A stretch of DNA of 64,000 bases from JAGOLU01 sp037138475 (GCA_037138475.1 JBAXII010000003.1:1-64000); one strand, 5' to 3'. Shown: positions 6,668-15,321, counted from the stretch's first letter. The notes: generated from the sequence alone by a model not told the origin. A program made the numbers and translations.

Positions 6668-7364
6668 TCACAAACCTCATCACGATCACGCACTCGCCCT
6701 TGATCTGAGAAAGATCAGTAGCTGGCGCTGAGGCGATGATGAGCTCCTCGAACTTCTTGGTGAGCTCGCGCGCGATCACTAGTTCTGCATTTGGATAGAC
6801 GCTTCTAATACTAGCCACCGAGGTAGCGATCCGCTCTGGTGAGTCGAAGGCGATAAAGACCGTATCATCGAGGAGCTCGTGCACTGCAAAGAGCTTTGTG
6901 GCAAGCTTTTTTATGTCATTCTCTTTGCGTGGGAGGAATCCCACGAACATAAATTGGTCATGCTTCATGCCAGACAGTACGAGTGCGGTATCCACGGCAG
7001 AGGGGCCAGGTATGACTGTACAGGGGATGTTTCGTTTTCTCACCGTCGAGATGAGGAGCTGACCTGGGTCGCTGATGAGGGGCATACCTGCCTCACTGAC
7101 AAGTGCTACCTGCTTTCCTTCAGTGAGCCAGCCGATGATATCTGGCAGCTTTTGGAACTCTACTTCTTTGTAGTAGGAGACGATCATGGCTTTTTTGGCG
7201 ATGGGATGCTCATTTTTTTCACATATCTCGACAACTCTGCGCCATAGCGCATCAAATGAGCGCGTGTCCTCAGTGAGTATCACCTCAGCATCAGCGAGCG
7301 CGTATGCCGCGCGAAGGGAGAGGTCGCCGAGGTTGCCGATGGGTGTGCCGATGATAGTAAGCAT
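6663..7364 (-). CDS. rsmI: 16S rRNA (cytidine-1402-2'-O)-methyltransferase RsmI
   Basis: RsmI methylates the ribose of C1402 in 16S rRNA using S-adenosylmethionine. The 233-residue product opens with MLTIIGTPIGNLGDLSLRA, followed by LTEDTRSFDAL and the SAM-site loop SEAGMPLISDPGQ, all diagnostic of the tetrapyrrole-methylase fold used by this family. The C-terminal domain of the E. coli protein is largely missing, as in many small genomes. The start at 7364 is preferred over an upstream in-frame ATG because it begins the family motif and has TACAAT ending 7 bases upstream. It is transcribed divergently from the dedA-family gene. Confidence 0.92.
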   Translation of the reverse strand: MLTIIGTPIGNLGDLSLRAAYALADAEVILTEDTRSFDALWRRVVEICEKNEHPIAKKAMIVSYYKEVEFQKLPDIIGWLTEGKQVALVSEAGMPLISDPGQLLISTVRKRNIPCTVIPGPSAVDTALVLSGMKHDQFMFVGFLPRKENDIKKLATKLFAVHELLDDTVFIAFDSPERIATSVASIRSVYPNAELVIARELTKKFEELIIASAPATDLSQIKGECVIVMRFVR

Positions 7365-7371
7365 GAAACAT

Positions 7372-7377
7372 ATTGTA
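7372..7377 (-). promoter_or_regulatory. -10 box for rsmI (leaderless type)
   Basis: Minus-strand TACAAT ends 7 bases before the rsmI ATG (7364), so transcription would start at or next to the start codon. There is no Shine-Dalgarno sequence. Confidence 0.5.
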
Positions 7378-7426
7378 CTCCATGGTATGATGAGAATGAG
7401 GCTTGGGCTCACGTTATATTTTGCTC

Positions 7427-7435
7427 TGGTACTCT
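7427..7435 (+). promoter_or_regulatory. Extended -10 box for the dedA-family gene (leaderless type)
   Basis: TGGTACTCT is TGn plus TACTCT (7430-7435) and ends 6 bases before ATG 7442. No Shine-Dalgarno sequence is present. Confidence 0.45.
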
Positions 7436-7441
7436 CAATTT

Positions 7442-8092
7442 ATGCACTTTGACCTTATAGGCACACTCAGAGACTTTGGGCCGTACGCAATGTGGATCAT
7501 CTTTGCCATCATTTTTGCTGAATCAGGATTGTTCTTGGGCTTTTTCTTGCCCGGTGACAGTTTGCTTTTTTCAGCAGGCGTGCTCGCCTCACAGGGGTTT
7601 ATGCCTATCAGTGTGCTCTGTATCGGATGCTTTATCGCAGCGACGTTGGGAGTAAATGTGGGCTATTGGTTTGGGAAAAAGTATGGACGAGGAGTCTTTG
7701 AGAGAGAGGCATTGCCCCTCGTGAAAAAACATCATCTCGAGCAAGCAGAACAGTTTTATCAAAAGCACGGTCGCAAAACTATTGTTCTCGCACGGTTTGT
7801 CCCCATCATCCGCACATTTGCGCCGATTGTCGCTGGGATCGCGCGGATGGACTATCGTACTTTTATCACCTATAACATCATTGGGGGATTGATATGGGCG
7901 GTCGGAGTGACTCTGGGTGGATATTTCTTGGGTCAGCTCATACCCGCGAATAAAATAGATACCTATTTGCTTCCCATCATTTTAGCCATTATAGTTATAT
8001 CAGTCCTTCCTGCAGTCAAGCATATCCTTGATGAAAAGAAGGCGTCAAAGAAAAGCTCAGGAGATCCAGCAGACAATCTGATACTACCTTAA
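7442..8092 (+). CDS. DedA family membrane protein
   Basis: DedA/SNARE-associated (VTT) proteins are polytopic membrane proteins tied to lipid carrier recycling and proton-motive-force balance; some act as undecaprenyl-phosphate or phosphatidylethanolamine flippases. The 216-residue product shows the N-terminal FAESGLFLGFFLPGDSLLF block and the conserved ARFVPIIRTFAPIVAGIARM block near residues 116-135, with both re-entrant-loop arginines. The C-terminus is a lysine-rich tail. Start 7442 is chosen because an extended -10 box ends 6 bases upstream. The next gene begins 8 bases after the stop. A role in recycling lipid carriers would suit the glycan island downstream, but this is inference. Confidence 0.88.
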   Translation: MHFDLIGTLRDFGPYAMWIIFAIIFAESGLFLGFFLPGDSLLFSAGVLASQGFMPISVLCIGCFIAATLGVNVGYWFGKKYGRGVFEREALPLVKKHHLEQAEQFYQKHGRKTIVLARFVPIIRTFAPIVAGIARMDYRTFITYNIIGGLIWAVGVTLGGYFLGQLIPANKIDTYLLPIILAIIVISVLPAVKHILDEKKASKKSSGDPADNLILP

Positions 8093-8100
8093 CTATACCT

Positions 8101-8763
8101 ATGCACTGTTACATCTCACCAGTCAGCTACCCACACACAGCAGTCTTGGCTATCGTGGAAAATATCACGTGGCTCGTGTGGAATGTGTCGCTCTCGGCGG
8201 TCTCAGTGTTTGCAGCATATCAAATGAGCAAGACCCGCCACAGACCTCTGCGTGTGCTCTTTGCAGCACTCTGGATCCTCTTTATACCAAACACGCTGTA
8301 CATGCTCACCGATGTGATACATATCGTCGGACAGTTTGGCACGATAAATAAGTTTGTAGATGTATTTTTGTTCCTGTGGTACACCTCGATGATCACCCTG
8401 GGGATCTCTTGTTATGCGTGGAGCTTTGAGTGGATGATGCAGTTTTTGAGTAAAAATACCAAGCTTGGGCATCAGACTATCTATGCGATGGGGGTCGTGA
8501 TGAATATCCTCATTGGGATGGCGATCGCGATGGGGCGGTTTGCGCGCACAAACTCATGGTATGTGGTGACCCAACCTACGCGAGTGGTGTATGACCTGTT
8601 CTCAATATTTTCCTGTAATTATGCCCAGTGGTTTGTAGTTGCCTTTGCGATCGGAGGCATGGGGATCTTCCACATACTCTACACACGTATGTTTTCTCTC
8701 CCCATAACAGCCCACCATAAGGTAAAATCTAGTCGCAGTCGCACTTCGCGAAAATCGAAGTGA
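8101..8763 (+). CDS. DUF1361 family membrane protein
   Basis: The 220-residue product matches the DUF1361 pattern: LWILFIPNTLYMLTDVIHI near residues 59-77, LFLWYTSMITLG and GRFARTNSWYVV further on. The function of the family is unknown. About six hydrophobic segments are visible and the C-terminus is a short Ser/Arg/Lys tail (KSSRSRTSRKSK). It starts 8 bases after the DedA-family stop, so the two are likely co-transcribed. A 13-bp inverted repeat with an inner stem follows at 8801-8884 before uvrB. Confidence 0.75.
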   Translation: MHCYISPVSYPHTAVLAIVENITWLVWNVSLSAVSVFAAYQMSKTRHRPLRVLFAALWILFIPNTLYMLTDVIHIVGQFGTINKFVDVFLFLWYTSMITLGISCYAWSFEWMMQFLSKNTKLGHQTIYAMGVVMNILIGMAIAMGRFARTNSWYVVTQPTRVVYDLFSIFSCNYAQWFVVAFAIGGMGIFHILYTRMFSLPITAHHKVKSSRSRTSRKSK

Positions 8764-8800
8764 GGGGGATCCAATAGATCAAGATCCAAGCAACATTTGT

Positions 8801-8884
8801 GAGGTGTTTTTTCTCCTCGACTTAACTCGTCCCCCTCCGTATGGAGGGGGACTCAAACAGAAGTCTCGTACGAAAAAACACCTC
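8801..8884. repeat. Long inverted repeat upstream of uvrB
   Basis: GAGGTGTTTTTTC (8801-8813) pairs with GAAAAAACACCTC (8872-8884). Inside is a second perfect stem, GTCCCCCTCC (8829-8838) with GGAGGGGGAC (8843-8852), loop GTAT. The inner stem could end the DUF1361 transcript; the outer arms look like the ends of a small dispersed element. Confidence 0.6.
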
Positions 8885-8919
8885 AAAAATACCAAATCAT
8901 CCGCCAGACCTTTTTCACC

Positions 8920-11085
8920 ATGCCAGCAGTATTTACTCTTGATTCCAAATTCGTCCCCACAGGAGATCAGCCACAGGCCATCGATGGCCTGGTGACTGGT
9001 GTGGAGAGGGGAATGAAAAATCAAGTACTTCTCGGCGTCACCGGATCTGGTAAAACATTTACGATGGCAAATGTGATCAAGCGGTTGGGCATGCCCGCAC
9101 TCATCATCTCGCATAACAAAACCCTTGCCGGTCAGCTCTACCAGGAGTTTCGTGATTTTTTCCCCCAAAATGCAGTGAGCTATTTCGTATCCTACTATGA
9201 CTACTACCAGCCAGAGGCATACCTGCCAGGGAGTGATACCTATATCGAAAAAGAAGCACAGATCAATGACACCATCGACAAACTGAGACTGCAATCCACT
9301 GCAAATATATTGACTCGTAACGATGCAGTGGTGGTAGCATCTGTGAGCTGTATCTACAACATCGGCGATCCAAACTCGTGGGGCAACATGATGCTCACGA
9401 TCAAAGCAGGTGATCCTGCAAACTGGCCTGAGCTGTCTCTCCGCCTCGTTGACCTGCTCTATGATCGGAGTGAGTTTGAGTTCAAACGTGGGACGTTTCG
9501 CATTCGTGGCACGTATCTGGATATCTATCCTGCCTACGAAGACTTTGCATTTCGGGTGAACAGTAGCGGAGGAGTCATCACCGATATCATGACGTTTGAC
9601 CCAATGACTGGCAAGTCGATCTCAGTCCCCGCTCTCAAAACTGTCGACTGTCGACTGTCGACTATTCTCTTGTATCCCGCAAAACACAACCTCACTACCC
9701 GTCCCCAGTTTGCAGCTGCCGAGGCACAGATCAGAGCCGATCTCACGCGAGAGGCGGCGGCGCTTCTGGCGCAGGGCAAGGAGTTTGAAGCGCGCCGCCT
9801 CACTCAAAAAGTGAACTACGACCTAGAGATCATCAAAGAGGTAGGCTATGTAAACGGCATTGAGAACTACAGTCGCTACTTTGACGGGAGAAAGCCTGGG
9901 GACACACCCTTTGGCTTGCTTGACTATTTTCAAAAAGCATACGGCGATGACTTTCTCGTGTTCATAGACGAGAGCCATATGTCGGTGCCACAGATACGAG
10001 GTATGTTTAATGGTGACTTCGCTCGTAAAAAGACCCTGATCGACTATGGCTTTCGACTCCAGTCGGCATATGACAATAGACCCATGAAGTTTGAGGAGTT
10101 TTATGCAAAGTGTCGGCATGTCGTGTATGTTTCTGCGACTCCAAATGCGTGGGAGGTGGATATGGCGAAGGAAGAAGCGAGGAGTAATTCAAAATTCAAA
10201 ATTCAAAATGAAAAATTTGGGAATGAGATGGTGTCATCCCGGACAGATGCAGAGAAATTATCAATTATCAATTCTCAATTACCAATTTATTCTGGTATCG
10301 TGGAACAGTTGGTGCGACCTACTGGGATTGTGGATCCGCAGATCACGATCCGTCCCGCCGTTGGTGAGATCCCTGACGTAATCACGGAAATTGTAAAAAG
10401 AGCGGCGATCGGCGAGCGCACCCTCGTCACCACGTTGACCAAAAAGACAGCAGAAGACCTCCATGAGTATGTGAAGGAGCGTGGCGTGCGTTCTGCATAC
10501 CTGCACTCGGATATCTTGACTTTAGAGCGTTCTGACATACTCGATGATCTGCGTAATAATAAGTTTGATGTGCTCATTGGAGTGAACTTACTCCGTGAGG
10601 GACTCGATCTACCGGAGGTCACGCTCGTTGCCATTCTCGATGCGGACAAGGAGGGATTCCTCCGTTCGCGCACCTCGCTCATCCAGACGATGGGACGCGC
10701 TGCGCGCAACATCAAAGGTGAGGTGATCATGTATGCCGATAAAACTACAGACAGTATGAAAGCAGCTATAGATGAGATAGATCGCCGTCGCGCGTATCAA
10801 GTGGCATACAACCTCGAGCACGGGATAGATCCCGCAAATATCCAAAAGGCAGTACGCGTGAAGATAGTCGAAGCGGAGACTGATAGTGACAAGATGGCAC
10901 AGGAGTCCCTGGAGGCAAAATCTTTCCATTATGATTATCTCAAAGAGATCGATGAGGAGGCGATGACTCCCTATGACAGGCAAAAGCTCATCAAAAAGCT
11001 TGAAAAAGAGATGAAGCGACGAGTCGAGGAGATGGATTTTGAAGCTGCGATCGCGCTGCGTGACAAGATCAAGGAGCTAAAATAA
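8920..11085 (+). CDS. uvrB: Excinuclease ABC subunit B
   Basis: UvrB is the damage-verifying helicase-like subunit of nucleotide excision repair and works with UvrA and UvrC. The 721-residue product has the Walker A loop GVTGSGKT (residues 39-46), the beta-hairpin region SYYDYYQPEAYLP, DESH near residue 350, the helicase motifs NLLREGLDLPEV and QTMGRAARN, and a C-terminal UVR domain (about 685-720). It is longer than usual because of two in-frame insertions built of 7-bp repeats: a short one at 9642-9662 and about 35 residues at 10185-10285, between YVSATP and SGIVEQLVRPTG. These sit where UvrB loops can vary, so the protein may still work. Confidence 0.95.
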   Translation: MPAVFTLDSKFVPTGDQPQAIDGLVTGVERGMKNQVLLGVTGSGKTFTMANVIKRLGMPALIISHNKTLAGQLYQEFRDFFPQNAVSYFVSYYDYYQPEAYLPGSDTYIEKEAQINDTIDKLRLQSTANILTRNDAVVVASVSCIYNIGDPNSWGNMMLTIKAGDPANWPELSLRLVDLLYDRSEFEFKRGTFRIRGTYLDIYPAYEDFAFRVNSSGGVITDIMTFDPMTGKSISVPALKTVDCRLSTILLYPAKHNLTTRPQFAAAEAQIRADLTREAAALLAQGKEFEARRLTQKVNYDLEIIKEVGYVNGIENYSRYFDGRKPGDTPFGLLDYFQKAYGDDFLVFIDESHMSVPQIRGMFNGDFARKKTLIDYGFRLQSAYDNRPMKFEEFYAKCRHVVYVSATPNAWEVDMAKEEARSNSKFKIQNEKFGNEMVSSRTDAEKLSIINSQLPIYSGIVEQLVRPTGIVDPQITIRPAVGEIPDVITEIVKRAAIGERTLVTTLTKKTAEDLHEYVKERGVRSAYLHSDILTLERSDILDDLRNNKFDVLIGVNLLREGLDLPEVTLVAILDADKEGFLRSRTSLIQTMGRAARNIKGEVIMYADKTTDSMKAAIDEIDRRRAYQVAYNLEHGIDPANIQKAVRVKIVEAETDSDKMAQESLEAKSFHYDYLKEIDEEAMTPYDRQKLIKKLEKEMKRRVEEMDFEAAIALRDKIKELK
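9642..9662 (+). repeat. Heptamer array inside uvrB (three TGTCGAC units)
   Basis: TGTCGAC occurs three times in tandem, followed by TATTC. The run encodes part of TVDCRLSTI, next to the PAKH motif. The same unit occurs at 19045-19051 within another heptamer array, there also leading to TATT. Three units make 21 bases, which keeps the frame. Confidence 0.75.
10185..10285 (+). repeat. In-frame mosaic of intergenic repeats inside uvrB
   Basis: From left to right: three TTCAAAA heptamers (10188-10208), a GTCATCCCGGAC segment (near 10232) that also occurs at 27468-27479, and four heptamers TTATCAA, TTATCAA, TTCTCAA, TTACCAA (10258-10285). The last four are, on the other strand, TTGRTAA/TTGAGAA, the units of the array at 32264-32333. 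The block adds about 35 residues to UvrB without breaking the frame. Confidence 0.75.
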
Positions 11086-11108
11086 CTCACCCTACGCATA
11101 CAGCATAT

Positions 11109-11216
11109 GTCATTGCGAGGATCCGTCTCCGCCAGTTGGCGGATGGCGGAGACGAAGCAATCTCCCGAGGTGTGGGATTGCCACGTCGTCGCCTACGGGC
11201 TCCTCCTCGCAATGAC
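11109..11216. repeat. Dispersed repeat with 13-bp inverted ends
   Basis: GTCATTGCGAGGA (11109-11121) and TCCTCGCAATGAC (11204-11216) are perfect inverted ends. Inside are a 10-bp stem GTCTCCGCCA (11125-11134 with 11144-11153) and GCAATCTCCC/GGGATTGCC-like arms. Elements of this look, with GTCATTGCGAGGA ends, are widespread in bacterial genomes as non-coding palindromic repeats. It separates uvrB from the convergent ftsX. Confidence 0.7.
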
Positions 11217-11256
11217 ACACATCGAGGTGTGACATGTGCGAAAAGTGAATAAGTTA

Positions 11257-12150
11257 CTACACCAAATACTTTCTGGTGGCGAGCTTGGTAGATACCCCAC
11301 TGATCATGAGCATGAGCAGGAGAGTAGCTCCGCAGATGACTCCTACAGTCAGATAGTGGTATGGCCACACGATGAGGGTCTGACCATAAATGGTATATGA
11401 AAGCTTAGTGATACCTTGGAGGTAGGTGGTGAGACTTGGTTGCAGGTAGAAGAGCCCACCGACAAAGAGCCCAGAGCCGATGAGCCCTGATACAGTGGTG
11501 AGGATATAGCTCTCGGTATAAAATGGTTTGGTGATATAGCCACTGGTGGCACCCAAGAGCTCATAAATCTCAATCTCCTCCTTACGTAAAGCGATCTTAA
11601 AGTTTGTCATGGTAGTAAGCGTGACTATGGTCATAAGGGCAAGGTATCCCACAAATGCGATGATGGACCATCTGATTGCATTCGTTATGGAAAGGAGCTT
11701 TGTGACGGTATTCTTTTGATATTGGACCTCATCTACATCTGGCTGTTTTTGGAGATAGGTAGCAATATTTTCTAGGTATGTAGCATTTTTTGCTTTGATC
11801 TCGAGTGACGGGGGGAAGATGTCCGGTGAGGTATCGTCGATGAGTGGCTGGCTTCCATTTGCCTGTTCTTTGTAGAGCGCATACGCTGCCATTTTGTCCA
11901 CATAGGTGATGTCAGCTATCTGTGCGCTACTCACGAGATACTCTCGAACTTTGAAAATGGTTGCCTCTGCGGTCAAGGGTTTGAAGTACACGATGATCTT
12001 GGGCTCTGATTCCACTGAGTTGAGTAGTGCAAGGATAAATATTGTACCTGAGGCAACTGCAAGGACGAGAAAGGACACAAATACCTGTATGAGGAGCATA
12101 CTCAATGACTGGTATGGCGCGCGTCTGATGTTGATGAGTGATTCGTGCAT
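11257..12150 (-). CDS. ftsX: Cell-division ABC-like protein FtsX
   Basis: FtsX is the membrane partner of FtsE and activates peptidoglycan hydrolases at the division site. The 297-residue product has the expected layout: a short cytoplasmic start (MHESLINIRRAPYQSL), a first membrane segment, an extracytoplasmic domain of about 110 residues (PKIIVYFKPLTAEATIFKVREYL onward in typical FtsX style), then three more membrane segments with the conserved RKEEIEIYELLGAT loop. It starts 5 bases after the ftsE stop, the classical ftsEX arrangement. Confidence 0.9.
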   Translation of the reverse strand: MHESLINIRRAPYQSLSMLLIQVFVSFLVLAVASGTIFILALLNSVESEPKIIVYFKPLTAEATIFKVREYLVSSAQIADITYVDKMAAYALYKEQANGSQPLIDDTSPDIFPPSLEIKAKNATYLENIATYLQKQPDVDEVQYQKNTVTKLLSITNAIRWSIIAFVGYLALMTIVTLTTMTNFKIALRKEEIEIYELLGATSGYITKPFYTESYILTTVSGLIGSGLFVGGLFYLQPSLTTYLQGITKLSYTIYGQTLIVWPYHYLTVGVICGATLLLMLMISGVSTKLATRKYLV

Positions 12151-12155
12151 ATGAG

Positions 12156-12821
12156 TTAGGTTGAATCTGATTTTATTTTCCCATGCTCTAGGGTAATAAT
12201 GCGCTTCTTCAGACTGGTAACTACATCATTGTTGTGAGTGGCTATGATGATCGTGCGTTGACCAGCGAGACTGGTGAATATCTTCATGATCTCCCAGGTG
12301 GTTTTTGGATCGAGGTTGCCCGTTGGCTCGTCTGCGAGGATGATTTGTCTCCCTCCTGCGAGAGCCCGTGCGATAGCCACACGTTGACGTTCGCCTGCAG
12401 ATAATTGAATCGGGAATTCATACAAGCGGTCCTGGAGACCTACGCTTTTGAGTACAGACATCACTTCGGGTTTGTACAAATTTGGTGAGATGTTTTTCAC
12501 CGTGAGCGCGACGAGGACATTTTCAAAAATATTCTTGTGGGGAAGTATTTTAAAATCTTGAAATACAAAGCCTATGTCCTGCCTCAGAAGTGCAAGCTTT
12601 TTACCCTTTATTCTCCCCACTTTTGTACCTGATTTACCCACTTCAATGGTCCCTGTTTTTGGTCTATGCAGCCCCATGATAGAGTTGAGGATGGTGCTCT
12701 TGCCCGCTCCTGACTGGCCAACGAGGAAGACAAAATCATTTTGAGGCACTTCAAAGGACGCGTTGCTGAGTGCGATGACTCCGTTGCCAAATGCGATAGT
12801 GACATCATGAAAACTCACCAT
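12156..12821 (-). CDS. ftsE: Cell-division ATP-binding protein FtsE
   Basis: FtsE is the ATPase of the FtsEX complex, driving cell-wall hydrolysis during division. The 221-residue product has Walker A GQSGAGKST (35-43), the Q-loop segment DIGFVFQDFKILP, Walker B IILADEPTGNLDPKT and the switch histidine in IIIATHN. The ABC signature reads LSAGERQRVAIARAL, with Ala for the usual second Gly, a tolerable variant. Length is normal for FtsE. It lies 9 bases after the upstream membrane-anchored gene and 5 bases before ftsX, so the three probably form one operon. Confidence 0.92.
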   Translation of the reverse strand: MVSFHDVTIAFGNGVIALSNASFEVPQNDFVFLVGQSGAGKSTILNSIMGLHRPKTGTIEVGKSGTKVGRIKGKKLALLRQDIGFVFQDFKILPHKNIFENVLVALTVKNISPNLYKPEVMSVLKSVGLQDRLYEFPIQLSAGERQRVAIARALAGGRQIILADEPTGNLDPKTTWEIMKIFTSLAGQRTIIIATHNNDVVTSLKKRIITLEHGKIKSDST

Positions 12822-12830
12822 AAAATATAG

Positions 12831-13286
12831 TTATTTAACTTCTTCGATAGATCCCACATCCATGAGCCAGCCAGCTTTTTGACCTTTGTTGGTAGCTCCC
12901 CAGACTTTGACTTTTTTACCGATATATGGCGTCATATCAATAGAACTTGAGGTGAGATAGGCGGTTTGATCTTTTGCACCACGCTCAAGATGGTGGCTCC
13001 CCTCGCCCTCTATACCTCCCTCACGAAGCACTCCCGTTGCGGTGTCTTTGAACGTTTTTTTATCTTCAGCTGCTGATGAGGGTGCGTCAGCGACTGTGCC
13101 TTTGGTCAGTCCTGAGCTTGTGTACTTGGGTGCCATCAGTCTGAGCGATACGCCGATGGCGCCTCCTGCAACTATAGCCACGAGGAGTACGATCACGGAC
13201 ACAACTTTCGATAATGGCTTCTTCAGAGGGACGGATTCGACTACTGATCCGAGGGGTTGGATTGGTGTTTGGGGGACTTGTTCCAT
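12831..13286 (-). CDS. Membrane-anchored hypothetical protein upstream of ftsEX
   Basis: The 151-residue product begins with a proline-rich cytoplasmic start (MEQVPQTPIQPLG), then one membrane segment (about residues 26-47), a Ser/Thr/Lys linker, and a compact C-terminal part with IDMTPYIGKKVKVWGATNKG and GWLMDVGSIEEV. The latter resembles a small OB-like beta domain, as in proteins that follow the pattern Y-x-G-K-x-V-x-V-x-G. Function unknown. ATG 13286 is chosen over an upstream start because TATCCT ends 8 bases before it. Its place at the head of the ftsEX operon suggests an envelope or division role (inference). Confidence 0.6.
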   Translation of the reverse strand: MEQVPQTPIQPLGSVVESVPLKKPLSKVVSVIVLLVAIVAGGAIGVSLRLMAPKYTSSGLTKGTVADAPSSAAEDKKTFKDTATGVLREGGIEGEGSHHLERGAKDQTAYLTSSSIDMTPYIGKKVKVWGATNKGQKAGWLMDVGSIEEVK

Positions 13287-13406
13287 ATGAGTACAGGATA
13301 GCAAACTATCTGTCGAGATGGAAGCGATATTGAAGAGCGCAAAATGCAATGTGCAAAATGTAAAAATCTAGGAGGAAGGCTACTGATTGCGTGTATGAAG
13401 GAAGTG

Positions 13407-13415
13407 TGTCATACT
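13407..13415 (+). promoter_or_regulatory. Extended -10 box for the surface-protein gene (leaderless type)
   Basis: TGTCATACT is TGn plus CATACT (13410-13415) and ends 6 bases before ATG 13422. This supports the start that begins the signal peptide. Confidence 0.45.
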
Positions 13416-13421
13416 CATCCT

Positions 13422-15299
13422 ATGAGACGATATATACTCATTGCTACGCTCTTATTTTCACTCTGCGTGAGTGGAGTATATGCTCAGACAAATCACTACT
13501 ATAAAGTCACTCCCGAAGGGACCACAACCGGCACGGTGAGAATTGCTGCCGCACAAAGCGAGCTTGCTGCATGTGTGCATGCAAACTGGTGTAATACTGC
13601 AGAGGCAGGATGCACGCTTGCGACGTCTCGTCGAGTCAAACTGCAAAATGCATTTCAAACTCCCATCAGCAGTGTGCCTACCTATGTGATCATGTGCACT
13701 GGTACGGGCACTGGCCAGATATGCACTTCGGGCGATCCTGTGGCTGATATGAAGATATATGGGCGAGATAACTCGGCAGGTCGAGGAGCGACTCTCACGA
13801 ATGCGAGTGGCGTCCGCGTATCAAATCCATTACCTGCGGGGACCTCGATCGAGGGGATCGAGTGGGAAGACAACTCTGGTCCGGGATCAGTCAGACGATT
13901 TTCATTTATCAACTATTTTGATCAAGCCATCACTCAAAAAAACACTGACTCCAGTTCTCCAAAAATCGGCTCACAAGTATTTACTGCTTCCGCAAATTGC
14001 CGATCGATTTCTTGGCCAGTCCCCCCTGGATCTGATCCGCCACGCACTGGTTGTTCTGATCCGACCGCAAATGGGTGTACCGATCCCTATGGCATCATCT
14101 TTGACAACGCCACTCTCGAACCTGTAGCTGGTGCACGAGTCACCCTATATCGTGAGCGCGATGATAAAAAGTTTACACTGTATGAACCCTGCGAAAAAAC
14201 GGGATGTAATCTCACCAATCCTCAGACAGTCGGTGCTGATGGACTCTACAACTTAGTTGTGCCCGCGGGCACCTATCGCATGGAAGTGTCTCCTCCCATT
14301 ATGACTGATCAAGCAAAGTTAAATACAGTAGCGCGACGTGTCTACTCAGACATATATCACGGAGATTCATTTGTTGAAGCTGGAGTCATCGTCCATCTAG
14401 ATATCCCCGTCACTGCAGACCAATCTGCCATGAAAGCTCAACAATCCAAACTTATGACCTACTCCTATACCATAGACAGACCCACCAGCTCTATACTCTT
14501 TGAAGGACGTGCTTCCCATCCCTTGACTACGGTGGAGAGCTATACCTATCTCACCAGCAACACCACTCCCAACCCTCTCCCCGTACGAGAAGTATCCATA
14601 GATACCCAACAAGCAGACACGGGAGGAGTATTCACGATCAAGCTCCCCCTCGCCAGTATCCCCACCAGTGAATCCTTTGGACTCCTGAAGCTTACCAAAA
14701 AGAACATTGCGGATCTTGCATCCTCCGGACGAAAGACCGGACTCACCACCGTCAGTGCAGAAGACGTATCCTATATCACCCTCAATCCCATCCCTGAGAA
14801 GATAGAAGGATATCTCACTGATAAATCAGGTACCCCCCTCAAAAACATGAGAGTAGATATCCTCCTCCCCTATGCAGATACTCCCTATCTTTCCACCACC
14901 ACAGACTCCACTGGATTCCTTCAGATCCCAGGATCTTATCTCCCCTCAGAGCCATTCGTGCTCTCCTCACCCACCACCAGCACCACCTGGACCACGAGTG
15001 AGTTCCTGGCAGGGAACACGAGGTTTTATGAGCAGGATCCTCGCGAGCTCACCCGTCCTCTGACTATAGTAGGTGATGGACACGTGGCTACAGAAGAACT
15101 TTCTCAGAAGGAGCAAGTGCAGATGAGAGAGCAGATAGAGAGCAGTCAGTCGAAGCTGCCCCAAAAAGTACCACAAAGAGATGGTGACTCTGTGACTACC
15201 ACTCTCATGCTGGTGAGGTATATCATCATCACCATCCTACTCATCATACTCTTGATGGGAGTGATGTTGCATACGATGAGAGCAAGGAGACGAGAGTAA
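13422..15299 (+). CDS. Secreted, C-terminally anchored surface protein with carboxypeptidase-regulatory-like domains
   Basis: The 625-residue product has a signal peptide (MRRYILIATLLFSLCVSGVYA, cut likely before Gln) and a C-terminal membrane segment (about 598-618) followed by RARRRE, so the bulk lies outside the membrane. Two stretches look like carboxypeptidase-regulatory-like beta domains: about 219-290 (VAGARVTLYRERD... GLYNLVVPAGTYRMEV) and about 458-505 (IEGYLTDKSGTPLKNMRVDI). The N-terminal third is cysteine-containing and unlike known domains. A role in cell-surface structure or adhesion is plausible but not shown. Codon use becomes C-rich (many CTC/CCC codons) in the second half. 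A strong terminator follows at 15322. Confidence 0.7.
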   Translation: MRRYILIATLLFSLCVSGVYAQTNHYYKVTPEGTTTGTVRIAAAQSELAACVHANWCNTAEAGCTLATSRRVKLQNAFQTPISSVPTYVIMCTGTGTGQICTSGDPVADMKIYGRDNSAGRGATLTNASGVRVSNPLPAGTSIEGIEWEDNSGPGSVRRFSFINYFDQAITQKNTDSSSPKIGSQVFTASANCRSISWPVPPGSDPPRTGCSDPTANGCTDPYGIIFDNATLEPVAGARVTLYRERDDKKFTLYEPCEKTGCNLTNPQTVGADGLYNLVVPAGTYRMEVSPPIMTDQAKLNTVARRVYSDIYHGDSFVEAGVIVHLDIPVTADQSAMKAQQSKLMTYSYTIDRPTSSILFEGRASHPLTTVESYTYLTSNTTPNPLPVREVSIDTQQADTGGVFTIKLPLASIPTSESFGLLKLTKKNIADLASSGRKTGLTTVSAEDVSYITLNPIPEKIEGYLTDKSGTPLKNMRVDILLPYADTPYLSTTTDSTGFLQIPGSYLPSEPFVLSSPTTSTTWTTSEFLAGNTRFYEQDPRELTRPLTIVGDGHVATEELSQKEQVQMREQIESSQSKLPQKVPQRDGDSVTTTLMLVRYIIITILLIILLMGVMLHTMRARRRE

Positions 15300-15321
15300 A
15301 GATAAGGGTACGATAATCGGA

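Noticed and set aside
9622..9807. Minus-strand open frames within uvrB
   Set aside because: They run opposite a well-conserved coding region and have no recognisable product.
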